The translations under genes and the position numbers were made by a program. A DNA stretch of 58,245 nucleotides from Phoronis australis (Eukaryota > Phoronida > Phoronidae): positions 76,195 through 134,439 of the forward strand of contig NMRA01000536.1 in the NCBI GenBank assembly GCA_002633005.1. The letters are read 5' to 3'. The notes beneath the pieces are model-generated. The model worked only from the letters and a program-made list of their open reading frames with translations, was not told the origin of the DNA and made no database searches. This document shows positions 9,626 to 19,837 of the stretch, in pieces (the stretch's first letter is position 1; each line of letters begins with the position of its first letter).

Positions 9626-11266
9626 AGTGGTGCCTTTCTTTTCAGGTGTGAGGTCAACTCAAATTACAAAAAGGCGCGTGGGATGGGAGGGGTTCGTTGC
9701 TGTGGGCACGCGCGTTACATAACCCAGTAGCTACACAGCAATTCATACACAACAATCAGATGGGTGGTCCTGAAATCCCACAAAACGACATATTTGCTGT
9801 CAACTACTGTGAGCAAGTCCAACGCATCCAACGGCAAAAAGAAGCTACTACTAGACTCACGTAAAACGAGATGGGCAGGGCGACACAGTGCCTTTCGTCA
9901 TTTCCACAAAGTGTATATTTACATTTGAAAGCCTTTGACCTCAATGCACCCGGACAGGTAGGAGTATTAATTGCAGACAGCCTGTTTTCGGCAATCACCA
10001 CGTTTGATTTTATTGTCACATTTCTGACAGTCTATCAGTATCTATCAACGGTATCAATACAGTGGCCAAACTTTGTTTGATTTAAATGTTCGAAATAAAA
10101 TCTCAAAACCTCTGTTACATTTTCTAAATTATGGCGGCATCGATTTTGTTTTACCCGACTTCAAATTTTTTATAGAAATACAAAACTCCTACTTTTTAGT
10201 AGCTTCTCCTATAAAAGTGTAACATTTTAAAAACAAAGTATCACACACTTCTGTAGCTGCCTTCATTGACACAAACTTGGTTGAATGCACGACTTCTTAA
10301 TGTCTGGATGCTTCAAACAAATCCGATCAGCCATTTCCAAAAGACAATGTTTCGAATGGTCCCCCCTGAAACTCTCCCAGACTCCAATTGGCAGTTCGGG
10401 AACTGCGAATGTCTGATCGGCAAAATCCTGGCTAATACTCTGCCCTGGCCTCCCCTACATAAAAATCCTGGATCCACCCCTGCTACCCCACTGTCAATTT
10501 CATCAACACACATTTCAGGTATAATTAGCTTTAAGAGGAGTCTCCCAGTTAAAATGAGAGCCAAGAAGGCACAGCCCAGCAAACTAGCTTGAACACTGTC
10601 TCTAGCTACATCCACAAAAATCGGATATTTTTTAAAATTCTTAATGGATAGTTTTGACCAGTGTATAATAAAAACTGTTCCTAAGTTAATAAAGTATGGG
10701 GGGGGGGGGGGTTCAAGTGAAGAGGGTAGAAGTTTACATCAATGATTAAAGTCCGTGTATGGTCCACTTCCTTTAACTTCGCATCCCCCTGGGCCCCCTC
10801 CCCCCAAGTCACATGCTGGGCATGGGCATGGGTTGCACACTCAGGTACTCAAGTACTGGCACATCTGCATACAGTAGCAATGTTACAATTATAGGAAATG
10901 CTGCAGGGAACCTCCACAGCTATGGCATTATGTGAGCCCGTTGCTGAAATCGCGACAGCTTGCCCTGCAAGTCCCTGTACAAATGGACAAGGTCTCGCCT
11001 ACGTGCTGCATAACGGCACATTTTACACTCCTACTACAGTTTGACAAAAATACCATTTTGTTGTGACAAATGTTTAACTAAACTGACATACTGAACAAGG
11101 TAAGGGTAATCGTGATTCCGTCATGACGGTTAATTCTGTTAACAGCAAAAAGATTCGTTATAAATATAAAGATGTCGAAATTCTAATCACAGAATGGCTC
11201 ACTTTCCCGTTAATTCCTCTTCATTCTTGTTCATGGGGGGAAGGCTATTCTGACGATGAATTCAGC
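9626..11266. other. intergenic, repeat remnants, 14-base G-run
   Basis: No gene is supported. At 10150-10250 lies a fragment of the roughly 300-bp repeat D family (ctcctataaaagtgtaacat). At 10430-10490 is a cctggcctcccctac...gatccacccctg repeat-like stretch. Positions 10698-10711 are 14 consecutive Gs. Parts of 11100-11260 resemble repeat C (3310-3500, 38240-38470). Confidence 0.45.
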
Positions 11267-11445
11267 TTTTGCCCAGCTGTCATGATGGGGAATTATGGGT
11301 CATTTTGTCTGTATACTTTTGCCCAGCTGTCATGATGGGGAATTATGGGTCATTTTGTCTGTATACTTTTGCCCAGCTGTCATGATGGGGAATTATGGGT
11401 CATTTTGTCTGTATACTTTTGCCCAGCTGTCATGATGGGTCGCTT
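11267..11445. repeat. 50-bp tandem repeat, 3.5 copies
   Basis: Units at 11267, 11317, 11367 and a partial fourth at 11417 are essentially identical (ttttgcccagctgtcatgat ... gtctgtatac). The near absence of divergence indicates a recent expansion or an assembly-level duplication. A single related unit (aattatgggtcattttgtct) lies at 52171, so the array grew inside a dispersed repeat. Confidence 0.9.
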
Positions 11446-11562
11446 TGTCAGATTACTTTGGGCTTGTAGTGAATACTTCTGGCAACAAGTTCATCCAAGT
11501 TAGGCAGAGACTGACAAAATTCTGGCAAAATCTGTCCAGTTTATGATGAAAAGTACAGTACA

Positions 11563-11735
11563 CCTTGAAAATATGAGTGAAGATCCGTTTTGGAACCAAA
11601 GAACCATACCCTGATGCGGTAGGTGTACAGCCGTTCCGTCCATATCCCACAGAATTGATTCACTGGCTGTACACATATCACATTAAGGTACTGTTCTTTG
11701 GTTCCAAAAAAGGATCTTCACTTAATATTTTCATC
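11563..11735. repeat. long imperfect hairpin (foldback element)
   Basis: The left arm starting ttgaaaatatgagtgaagat, then ggaaccaaagaac and gtgtacagcc, is repeated as its inverse complement on the right (ggctgtacac, gttctttggttcc, atcttcacttaatattttca). The loop is around 11640-11655. Arms of about 70 bp suggest a foldback MITE. Confidence 0.75.
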
Positions 11736-12064
11736 ACTTAAATGGAACCCAGTAATATACAAGTCACCGACTGTACACCTTGTTGTTACATGAAAGTAGG
11801 GTAGTTCGTGGACAGTTACATGTATGCCTTCTTGCGTGGATTTAATGCATTGGCATGTTTTAGTTTTTATAAATTCTTCACAACCATCATGTCATCAAAG
11901 TTAGGTTTGTACAATTGTATATCTGGGTTACTTGATCAAGGCTGCCAAAGACGGAGAGCAACAAGTTGAGCTGTCTGGCTCAAGTGAATGATAGATGAGC
12001 TGACATCAAGTCATGAATACAATGTATGAAAACAATTGAAGGAATTAGTTGCAAGTTCATTCAA

Positions 12065-12235
12065 CTGTCCTAGCCTTGATGTGAGCTGTAAGGCAGACAG
12101 CTCACCCCATAGCTATCCATCTGTGCTGACCCTAAGCTATCATTCACTTGCGGTGGACACCTCAGCTCATAACTCTCTGTCTGTGCTAGTCCTAAGCTAT
12201 GGTTCACTTGAGGAAGACAGCTCAGCTCGTGACCC
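12065..12235. repeat. ~60-bp degenerate tandem repeat, ~3 copies
   Basis: Units share the pattern ctgtgct(g/a)..cctaagctat.....cacttg.gg..gacagctcagctc. The short open frame across it follows the repeat and is not treated as a gene. Confidence 0.6.
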
Positions 12236-12423
12236 TTAAACAAGTAACCCATTAACGGTAATACAAACACCCAACTTTCAACTACATTCTGGAAGAAAAA
12301 AAATATTGTTGAACCACAAGAACATATCAAGATCAGATTACACCAATAATTCTTAAAGGTGTGCAACAGTACCATGGTGTGTACATGTATGCTTGCCAAG
12401 GTTGCTTCCTTTTACAAAACATG

Positions 12424-12490
12424 CCCGCCCCAACATGCATGTTTGTAAGACTTTCACCAACATAAAAGTTTACATCCTTTGCCACGCGCA
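12424..12490 (-). pseudogene. relic of a ninth zinc finger downstream of gene 2
   Basis: Just past the stop of zinc-finger gene 2, another minus-strand frame reads TGTAYKCNARGKGCK, matching a TGExxYKCxxCGKxxK finger start with the second Cys changed to Arg. A frameshift in the last linker therefore converted a longer finger array into the present C-terminus HWHSIQV. The remaining finger residues have decayed. Confidence 0.6.
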
Positions 12491-13666
12491 TTACACTTGT
12501 ATGCTGTGCCAGTGGGTCTGCATGTGATTTTCAAGAGTGTTTCGTTTTGCATAAGACATTCCACACTCAACACATTTGTATGGTCTCTCATCAGTATGTA
12601 TTCTACTGTGATTGACAAGCTCACCCTTAAGTTTGAAAGACTTTCCACACACAGTGCACTTAAATGGTCTTTCACCGGTGTGTGTTCTGATGTGTCCGAT
12701 AAGATTCCCCTTCTGTTTAAATGACATTCCGCACTCAGCGCACTTGTATGGCTTTTCACCAGTGTGTTCCCTTGTGTGAATGACGAGAGTGCTGCTTTGT
12801 CTGAGATATTTCCCACACACAGTACACCTGTAGGGTTTTTCACCAGTGTGCGTTCTAGTATGACTGATAAAATGTCCCTTTCTATTAAACAGTTTTCCAC
12901 ACTCAGTACACTTGTATGGTCTCTCACCCGTGTGTGTTCTCGTGTGAACAACAAGACCATAATTGCTTGGAAACGTCTTTGGGCACACAGTACACTTGTA
13001 TGGTCTCATACCGGTGTGGATTCTTGAGTGAATACCAAGACTAAGTCTGCTTGGAAATGACTTACCACACATAAAGCATTTGTAGACCTCTCCATTATGT
13101 GCCCTGAAATGCAGTTCAAGCAAGTTCTTGTGTTTGAATAATTTGCCGCATTCATGACACTCATACAGCTGGACAGAATAAGAATGTTTTATTATGGTCA
13201 GCGATTTGTCACTAACGTCAGTCGCAGCACTGCCTTCCATGCCCTCGTCCTTGTTACACTCCATTTTGAACTCAGTTGGTGCAAACAGATTGGTTCCGGC
13301 AAGACTCTCGATTCCATCATAATTGGTCAAAACTTCATTCAACTCTTGTTTGATACTTACAATCCGATCACACGCACTGTCAGAAGTATTAGGTCCACTA
13401 CAGTCTCCATTAACATCCTCATTCAAGCAGACTCTCTCTCCATTCATATCCCTTGCATTGCCAACAATATTAATCCCATTGCAATCTTCGTTCACTGCCT
13501 CTTCAATATAGCACCTATCTTCACTCTGGTTCCAGGCAATGGCACCAACGTCAGCTCCACTAAATTCGAAGTCATAGTCAACATTCAAGTTTTGATAATT
13601 TTTACGGAGCGACGTCACAACCAAATCTCTGTAACCCATGTCAGCCATTTCTTGTTTTAATGTCAT
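12491..13666 (-). CDS. C2H2 zinc-finger protein 2 (391 aa, 8 fingers)
   Basis: Paralog of the genes at 3929 and 22867; probable sequence-specific transcription factor. ATG is at 13666 and TAA at 12491. The coding exon extends to an acceptor at 13698 (ttatttcag). The N-terminal ~165 residues contain three acidic modules of the form IVGNARDMNGE...CLNEDVNGDC, one IKQE SUMO-type site, and the segment LFAPTEFKMEC that is near-identical in all three paralogs. Eight canonical fingers follow with TGERP/TGEKP linkers, from YECHEC to YKCVEC. The protein ends abruptly after finger 8 because of a frameshift (see the relic downstream), so it is shorter than its paralogs. It probably remains functional, since every finger kept its C2H2 ligands. 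Confidence 0.93.
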   Translation of the reverse strand: MTLKQEMADMGYRDLVVTSLRKNYQNLNVDYDFEFSGADVGAIAWNQSEDRCYIEEAVNEDCNGINIVGNARDMNGERVCLNEDVNGDCSGPNTSDSACDRIVSIKQELNEVLTNYDGIESLAGTNLFAPTEFKMECNKDEGMEGSAATDVSDKSLTIIKHSYSVQLYECHECGKLFKHKNLLELHFRAHNGEVYKCFMCGKSFPSRLSLGIHSRIHTGMRPYKCTVCPKTFPSNYGLVVHTRTHTGERPYKCTECGKLFNRKGHFISHTRTHTGEKPYRCTVCGKYLRQSSTLVIHTREHTGEKPYKCAECGMSFKQKGNLIGHIRTHTGERPFKCTVCGKSFKLKGELVNHSRIHTDERPYKCVECGMSYAKRNTLENHMQTHWHSIQV

Positions 13667-13686
13667 CTCACAAAATTTTTCTTCAT
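13663..13686 (-). promoter_or_regulatory. uORF overlapping the start codon of zinc-finger gene 2
   Basis: An upstream ATG at 13686 opens a seven-codon frame (MKKNFVR) whose TGA overlaps the main ATG as ATGA (13663-13666). It sits at the homologous leader position to the uORF of gene 1. The overlap is of a kind compatible with termination-reinitiation. Confidence 0.6.
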
Positions 13687-13698
13687 GTGTGGTAACAC

Positions 13699-14310
13699 CT
13701 GAAATAAAAAAATAAACTGAAAACTCAATACCCAGTCTTGGATTGTTCTCTTATGTTAAAAGTACAGTAGGCGGATTCTTGAAAAAGCCTAATAACTTAG
13801 ATACTACTTATCTAGCTTAACATCACTTTTATGTATTCAAGAGCTAGTTCATATAGAAATATGGACAAATATGAGGAAATTTCATATTCGTGATCTGACA
13901 TGCGCAAGGGATTGGCCTAATTTTTTTTTATTACATACACAACCACTGTTTTTTCTATGCTCTGATCTTTTCACCTCGATGTACAGACATCACAGCTCAG
14001 CTCATGAGCTGAATCCATTCTGTAAAAGTTTCATAAGTTAATGAATTTTTTTAGCATGGAGTCTAAACAAAGTTTTGTTGCAAGTCTCCATTCAGATTAA
14101 AGTGTAAATTGCAAGGTCTAAGTATGTTAAATTGTAATAATATTTTCAAGATATTGTTAGTTGGATATATCTTCTTCCAATTATCATGTTATTGTGTCTG
14201 TAGTTACGTTAAAAAGCGAAAATTAAAAAAAATCCGCGAAAAGTTGACCTTTGACACCGTGACATGGTGTTGGGGAACACAAACTAGATCAATATCCCAC
14301 AATGCAGTTT
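13699..14310. other. intron/upstream flank of zinc-finger gene 2
   Basis: The acceptor at 13698 implies a 5' intron starting here on the minus strand. Its upstream non-coding exon was not found and may lie in or beyond the assembly gap. Confidence 0.5.
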
Positions 14311-14801
14311 NNNNNNNNNNNNNNNNNNNNNNNNNNNNNNNNNNNNNNNNNNNNNNNNNNNNNNNNNNNNNNNNNNNNNNNNNNNNNNNNNNNNNNNNNN
14401 NNNNNNNNNNNNNNNNNNNNNNNNNNNNNNNNNNNNNNNNNNNNNNNNNNNNNNNNNNNNNNNNNNNNNNNNNNNNNNNNNNNNNNNNNNNNNNNNNNNN
14501 NNNNNNNNNNNNNNNNNNNNNNNNNNNNNNNNNNNNNNNNNNNNNNNNNNNNNNNNNNNNNNNNNNNNNNNNNNNNNNNNNNNNNNNNNNNNNNNNNNNN
14601 NNNNNNNNNNNNNNNNNNNNNNNNNNNNNNNNNNNNNNNNNNNNNNNNNNNNNNNNNNNNNNNNNNNNNNNNNNNNNNNNNNNNNNNNNNNNNNNNNNNN
14701 NNNNNNNNNNNNNNNNNNNNNNNNNNNNNNNNNNNNNNNNNNNNNNNNNNNNNNNNNNNNNNNNNNNNNNNNNNNNNNNNNNNNNNNNNNNNNNNNNNNN
14801 N
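14311..14801. other. assembly gap (491 Ns)
   Basis: A continuous run of N. Open frames across it are artefacts. Confidence 1.
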
Positions 14802-17800
14802 ATCTCGGGACACCATGGAGTTCAGGGTGTTGTACCTCAGACGGTACAGGGTGTGAATTAACAAGACCACAAGTACACAGACCAGTGGATGAGCAAGCAA
14901 AATTGGGTTGCCGCAAGTTAAATCTTTTTTAGGTTTACATCTGGGGTAAAGCTCGTAACGCTAGAACTTCGCTAAAAAGCAAGAATAGTCATGAAATTAC
15001 CTGATGTATTGTGTTTTTGAATTGAAAGCGTGATTTTGGCTAGATTTTTGTATTTCCCAAGACAGCTACTGAACTCTACCCTAGTCTGCGACCAGGGGCG
15101 CAAGGGTGAGAATCTCACGAACACGCTAGACTGCAGACGTCGAGACGTTTGGTGAGGCATTGCAAACGAAGCACACGATCACACTATCTTCTTTAGCGAG
15201 ATTCTTGCATCTTCGATGCTTATCAGAGAGCAGCAGACAATTTGTAAGGGTAATGAAACGTGGTTACGTGGATGTACATTAGTTTTTGATATGTGTTATA
15301 GCACACCGGCGCTTACACAACATAGGACAGGGATGTAATGTCTCTGTAACAATTGCGTGTGCGCCGCGCCCCTTTCTGAGTGCTGGGCCTTGCACTATGT
15401 TTCATTTTTAACCAGCTTTACTTTGGCTCCGTCTCATTCGGCTGCAGCTGTTTACTATCTACACTACTTTGAACGCGCGATATCGTACGAACAAACTTAG
15501 CTGTGGTCTATTGTGAATGGGGGCCTAAACAAAAAATATTTCTCATCACGTCAAGAATAAAATCGGGACACGTCGCCGGAGATTTTAGCCACTAACAAGG
15601 GCATTTGCAAAGGCCAGGACGTTTTAAAAATAAAAACGTTTCGTAAACACGCAAGTTGATGTCAGGCGTGCAAGTTCAATGTCACAGTCCTAAGTCGAAC
15701 AACACGGTCTAATTAAACCAGAGCACATTTTACGCTACAACGAAAAACTGCAGCCTTCGGTGTATTTCCCATTTGTATTTTCATCAGAAATTTTCGTCAT
15801 GCGGTGACTCTTTCCATAGCTAAAGCGCCAAACACAAGCTAAACGCAAGACAATCGAGTAACGGTCATGACATCGTCAAGACAAGGTAAAAATTACAAAG
15901 CCCGTTACACCAATTCTCCGATTCAAGCCTTATAGAGTAGTAATCATCCGTTGAACGCTTTAGTGACACGGGAGTTGCGTCGATCCCAAATTAGCGTTTC
16001 TAAAATTTTCCTTGTCCGAAAGTCGCGGGGCAAAAATCCGACGTTTATCACATTGTCCGAAGTTCGAAGATCATTAAAAAACAGTTTGTGGATCTTGTAC
16101 GAATTTCGTGGACTATGAAAAACTCATTTCGGAAATATTTATTCTTGGTCGAAAATGGCGGGCCGTCCGAAAATCACGCGACTTTACCGTAATCTCTGAG
16201 GAGACATCACTGTGTTACGATGGGGGACAGAACCAGTTTTGGGTAAAATCATTCAAATGGCTTTAAGTGAGAATATCCTTAATGGAGGTGAAACGGTTTG
16301 AAACTTTTGCTTTTGGTTCAATTCAGTTTTTTTGGCTCGCGGTTCCAAATGGCTCAAAGCTATTTTAGATAACTACCGAATCTTTCTAAATAAGAAATGT
16401 GTTTAGCACTTGACAAACCATCTAAAAATAATTATGATTTTCCCTAGCAATTGTTTTTCATGAAAAAATCAACGAGTGCTGTGCATTCACCATATCACCT
16501 GCTACACTTATGCCGTAGTGACTTCACCTGGGAAATGAACTGTTTGCGTTTCAAATGAGCCAGCGTATTTGTCGCTTGACCAGTGGGCTAATAAAACATT
16601 CAATCACAAACTTGTCAAATGTTTCAGTTATCACTTTTAACACCTAACAATCCTGCACTTTGGGCATATGTGCAGTCCTCACCACGGTCATCAATACAAA
16701 TATTGTCAGCTGTGTTTTTTTTTAATAAAATAATCACTTTGGGGGTTCCATATTTTGGGAAACAGTTTTCTCAGACGTCAAAATGATTAATCTGATTCTC
16801 AAAGATGGTAGACTATTGATGTGTTGACAAGTTTCCATGCCCTAACATCCAAGAAATATCAGCTTGATTGGCAAGTTGGAACTATCATATGACTGAGCAT
16901 GTAGAAAGATGACACCGGTCTTCAAATCCAGATCCACAAATAAAGAAAAAGTGTCAGTAACACTCAGGACAACAAACTGAATGCAATATCCAATTACATA
17001 ACTGGAGTATCTGGCTTTAAAGATGCATAGTCTCATTAAATTGTGAATATGCAAATGAAGTACTAATTTAAAAACAAACCATCCAACAACCAGTTCCCAT
17101 TACAACCTCAAAGTATCATTTTGAGAGACTATTTTTATGTAAATGAGTATGGTAATATTTCATTGTTACCCTAGAATGAAACAAGGCACAGTTTTCATTA
17201 TAACCTGTTAAATTTCACTAAAAAATAACGATAGCACAAGATTTCTAGTTTTTTTGTATGCTCAAACATATTTTTAAGTGTATCACTTGTGACGTTTTCT
17301 TAAAACCGTAATTCCTTTACGGTACGAATTATTTCTTTTCCTTAGTTCTCCAGGAAGTCACTAGGTGGCGCTAGCTAAAAACTAAAATAGTCAGTTTTAC
17401 TGAGACATGGCATCTTTAATTACATATTTGGCAGAAAATTGAGCTAACCTAGTGTTCCATGAGGAATATATCAATTTCAGAAGCCAAACAGTTAAAAAAT
17501 CGCCACTTCCAGCTAATAGTAGTGTAATACCAATTTATTTCAGCAGTTGATAAAGGCATCGCTACTACAGTAAACAAGTCTCACGACTCAACACAAAAGC
17601 AGCTTACAATTAGATAAGTGCTGGTCATGCGGAATTTGATGAAACCAGCAGGACCTTGCACAAATAGATGACGGCCGGGGTAATTACGGTCAAACCTTGT
17701 TACAATGATCAACCTCCCGCGATCTATGTTATTTGCCAACGAGGTTCGCTGCAATCGAAACAACTAACAGAAAATAAAAAATGTAGAATTGATTATCCAC

Positions 17801-18160
17801 TATTTTTCATGTACATGTAAGGCTGTGTGCAGCAAATTGAATACGCAGTACACATATACAATTGATCAGTCGCGTGTGACCAATTTGAGACTCACATGCA
17901 CTGGTTCCCTGTAAAGTTGGTGAATAAAAAGTTACCAACTGGTACATCCATATTGGTATATATTAATTATAACTGTATGAATGTTGTACACGTCTTTGTA
18001 AAACTAAGCATAGAAAAAGTATTTTGCATTAGAGAAAAATGAGACTTCCAGAATGGAACATTATCATTATCAAGCAAATGTCATAAATAGGAGGATTCAT
18101 TGCAATGCAATTTTTATGGGCAGCGAAAAGGTTCAAAATAGACACCAGTGCCAAATAAAC
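14802..18160. other. no gene seen (intergenic or THAP-gene downstream region)
   Basis: No domain-bearing exon was recognised. A minus-strand open stretch at 17610-17748 is bounded by a plausible acceptor and a GTAAGC donor, but its phase does not fit the THAP exon and the peptide is not recognised. Further exons of the minus-strand THAP gene would be expected in this direction. Confidence 0.4.
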
Positions 18161-18220
18161 AAGTGGTTTGACAAACAGACAAGTGGTTTGCTAAACAGAC
18201 AAGTGATTTGTCAAATAAAC
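18161..18220. repeat. 20-bp tandem repeat, 3 copies
   Basis: Three abutting 20-bp units: aagtggtttgacaaacagac, then two variants with 1-5 changes. It lies just downstream of the THAP exon donor, inside its presumed intron. Confidence 0.9.
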
Positions 18221-18294
18221 AGTTGCAATGAAACCTATATCATAATATACATTATTGAAACCCAACAAAAGTATTCATAAACAGAAATGCTCAC

Positions 18295-18775
18295 CTTTAA
18301 CATGTACACCAGGGTTAGAGGTGCGTAACACATCCAACGACAATGAAATTGATTTGACAGTAGTAATGAAGCTGTAACTATGATCCATGAGGTGGGCTGT
18401 CTTGAGAGGGACAACAACACATCGCTTGACCACATGGTCCTCGCCCTCTCTAGGTCCTGGTCTGGGACGTCTTGCCGCCGTTCGCACAACCTTCAATTCA
18501 CTCTCAGTGGGACTGGGAGCAGCTGGAATTGGGTCAGGATGTTGTTCAGTTGGCCCTTGGCCCCCAACAAAGTGTTTGGAGCAAATATAAGTATACTTAG
18601 TCACATTTGCAACAGAGAAGTCTTTCCTACCACACCTCACAATCCAGAGTTGGCACTTCGCAAGATTCGACTTTGGTTTCGGAAAATTAATGAAGAATAC
18701 ACCGGCCATGCGTTCTCGCTCGCTGTACCTCGAATCGCTGTTGCACCCTCCATAACAACAATGCTTTACCGGCAT
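18295..18775 (-). CDS. THAP-type (C2CH) zinc-finger domain protein, first coding exon
   Basis: ATG at 18775 starts MPVKHCCYGGCNSDSRY. The C2CH ligands are visible as C-x4-C (CCYGGC) at the start and C-x2-H in YICSKHFVGG, about 45 residues on. In between lies the hydrophobic FFINFPKP motif and a conserved Trp (LWIVRCG); GPTEQHPDPIPA follows. These are features of the invertebrate THAP-like domain, a DNA-binding fold. The exon ends at 18295 in a good donor (AAAG then gtgagc), leaving phase 1. Later exons were not recognised, so the architecture is unknown. It could be a host transcription factor or a domesticated transposase relative. The residues after the domain (RRPRPGP) are basic and low-complexity. 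Confidence 0.8.
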
Positions 18776-18954
18776 TTTGCAGAATAAAGCACGTGAATAC
18801 CACACATGTCACATATAGAAGTTAAATAATTACCAAAGAATCCTTCGTACTTGACGTATAGCTACACAGCAGGTAGGTAAAAATGCGAAATAATGCCGAT
18901 TTTTCGTTCACGGCAGTTCAGCTGTTGCGGAAATACAGCTTGTCCCACTTCCTA

Positions 18955-18962
18955 TGACGTCA
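18955..18962. promoter_or_regulatory. perfect CRE palindrome upstream of the THAP gene
   Basis: TGACGTCA lies 180 bp upstream of the THAP start on the minus strand, next to an ETS-type AGGAAGT (18947-18953 inverted). A CREB/ATF site in a TATA-less promoter is a reasonable reading. The other THAP gene in this window also has a perfect TGACGTCA close to its start. Confidence 0.55.
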
Positions 18963-19361
18963 TACGAACAATCGCGTTCACAAACGTGATCTCAGTTCGC
19001 TCCACTGGAAATGCGTGGATGGCACCGCGAGGGATGGCACAGGCGTCTGAGGTCTCAAATTGATAGCTTGCAAAATAAAGGTCGTTTTATCAAAGACGCT
19101 ACGGTCTCTGGTTTTATGTGAGCGGAGACACGAGGAACCGTTAGATTCAACTGCTTGTTGTTGCACAGCCACTCTCAGTATCATCCACTGATTAAGGCAA
19201 ATCTTACGCTAACAGGATTTGCACGCCATTTGACGAGAAAAACGTGCACTCTAAGTTACCCAGAGTATTAGGAAATGACCACCAGAGTATCAGCAGCGAA
19301 GACCTCAACGGCACGTCAAAGGCTTGATGACGCCATCACGAACTGAAGTGAGCAAGTCTAT

Positions 19362-19837
19362 GGGACGCGGAAAAACAAAAAATAGTTGGAAAAATCAAAC
19401 CTACTTCGTAAAAATCAAACCCGGTTAATTCGTAAAAATCAACCGTTTTTGGAAAATCAATCTTAACTCGTAAAAATCAAATTTGTTTGGAATATCAGAC
19501 CTCTCGGTGGAAACGGTATAAGCGCACGGAAAGGGCAAAATTATGAATCAGATTAGATTTTACCTGCGGAAAAGACGAAAAATAGTTAATAGAAAAATCA
19601 AACATAATTCGTAAAAATCAAACCCAATTCGTAAAAATCCATACTGTTTAGAAAATTAATCCTAAGTCGTAAAAACCAAACATAATTTGTAAAAATCAAT
19701 CCTATTGGGAAAATGAAACCTATCCCATTAAAATAAAACTTGTTGGTGGAAACTGGAACTACCTAACTGCGCGGAAAGGCAAAATTACGAATTAAGTTTG
19801 ATTTTTCTTCTAACTATCTTTGCCGTTTCCGCGGCCC
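19362..19837. mobile_element. MITE-like element with terminal inverted repeats and internal 'gtaaaaatcaaac' arrays
   Basis: The left end gggacgcggaaaaacaaa, followed by tagttggaaaaatcaaac, matches the inverse of the right end (gtttgatttttcttctaact, then cgtttccgcggccc). The interior is two related ~200-bp halves built of units such as ttcgtaaaaatcaaaccc. Each half ends in a gcggaaaggcaaaattacg-like segment. No coding capacity. Confidence 0.75.

Noticed and set aside
10698-10711. G-run as a quadruplex regulatory site
   Set aside because: A single 14-base homopolymer far from any identified promoter; more likely slippage or a repeat end.
12454-12960. Overlapping minus-strand frame across zinc-finger gene 2
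   Set aside because: It is a shadow frame of the finger repeats. Only its last part, beyond the stop of gene 2, carries real finger-like residues and was kept as a relic.
14109-14916. Long open frames around 14.3-14.8 kb
   Set aside because: They consist mostly of the assembly gap.
17581-17763. Minus-strand open segment with acceptor-like and donor-like borders
   Set aside because: The phase is incompatible with the THAP exon at 18295, and the peptide matches nothing I know.
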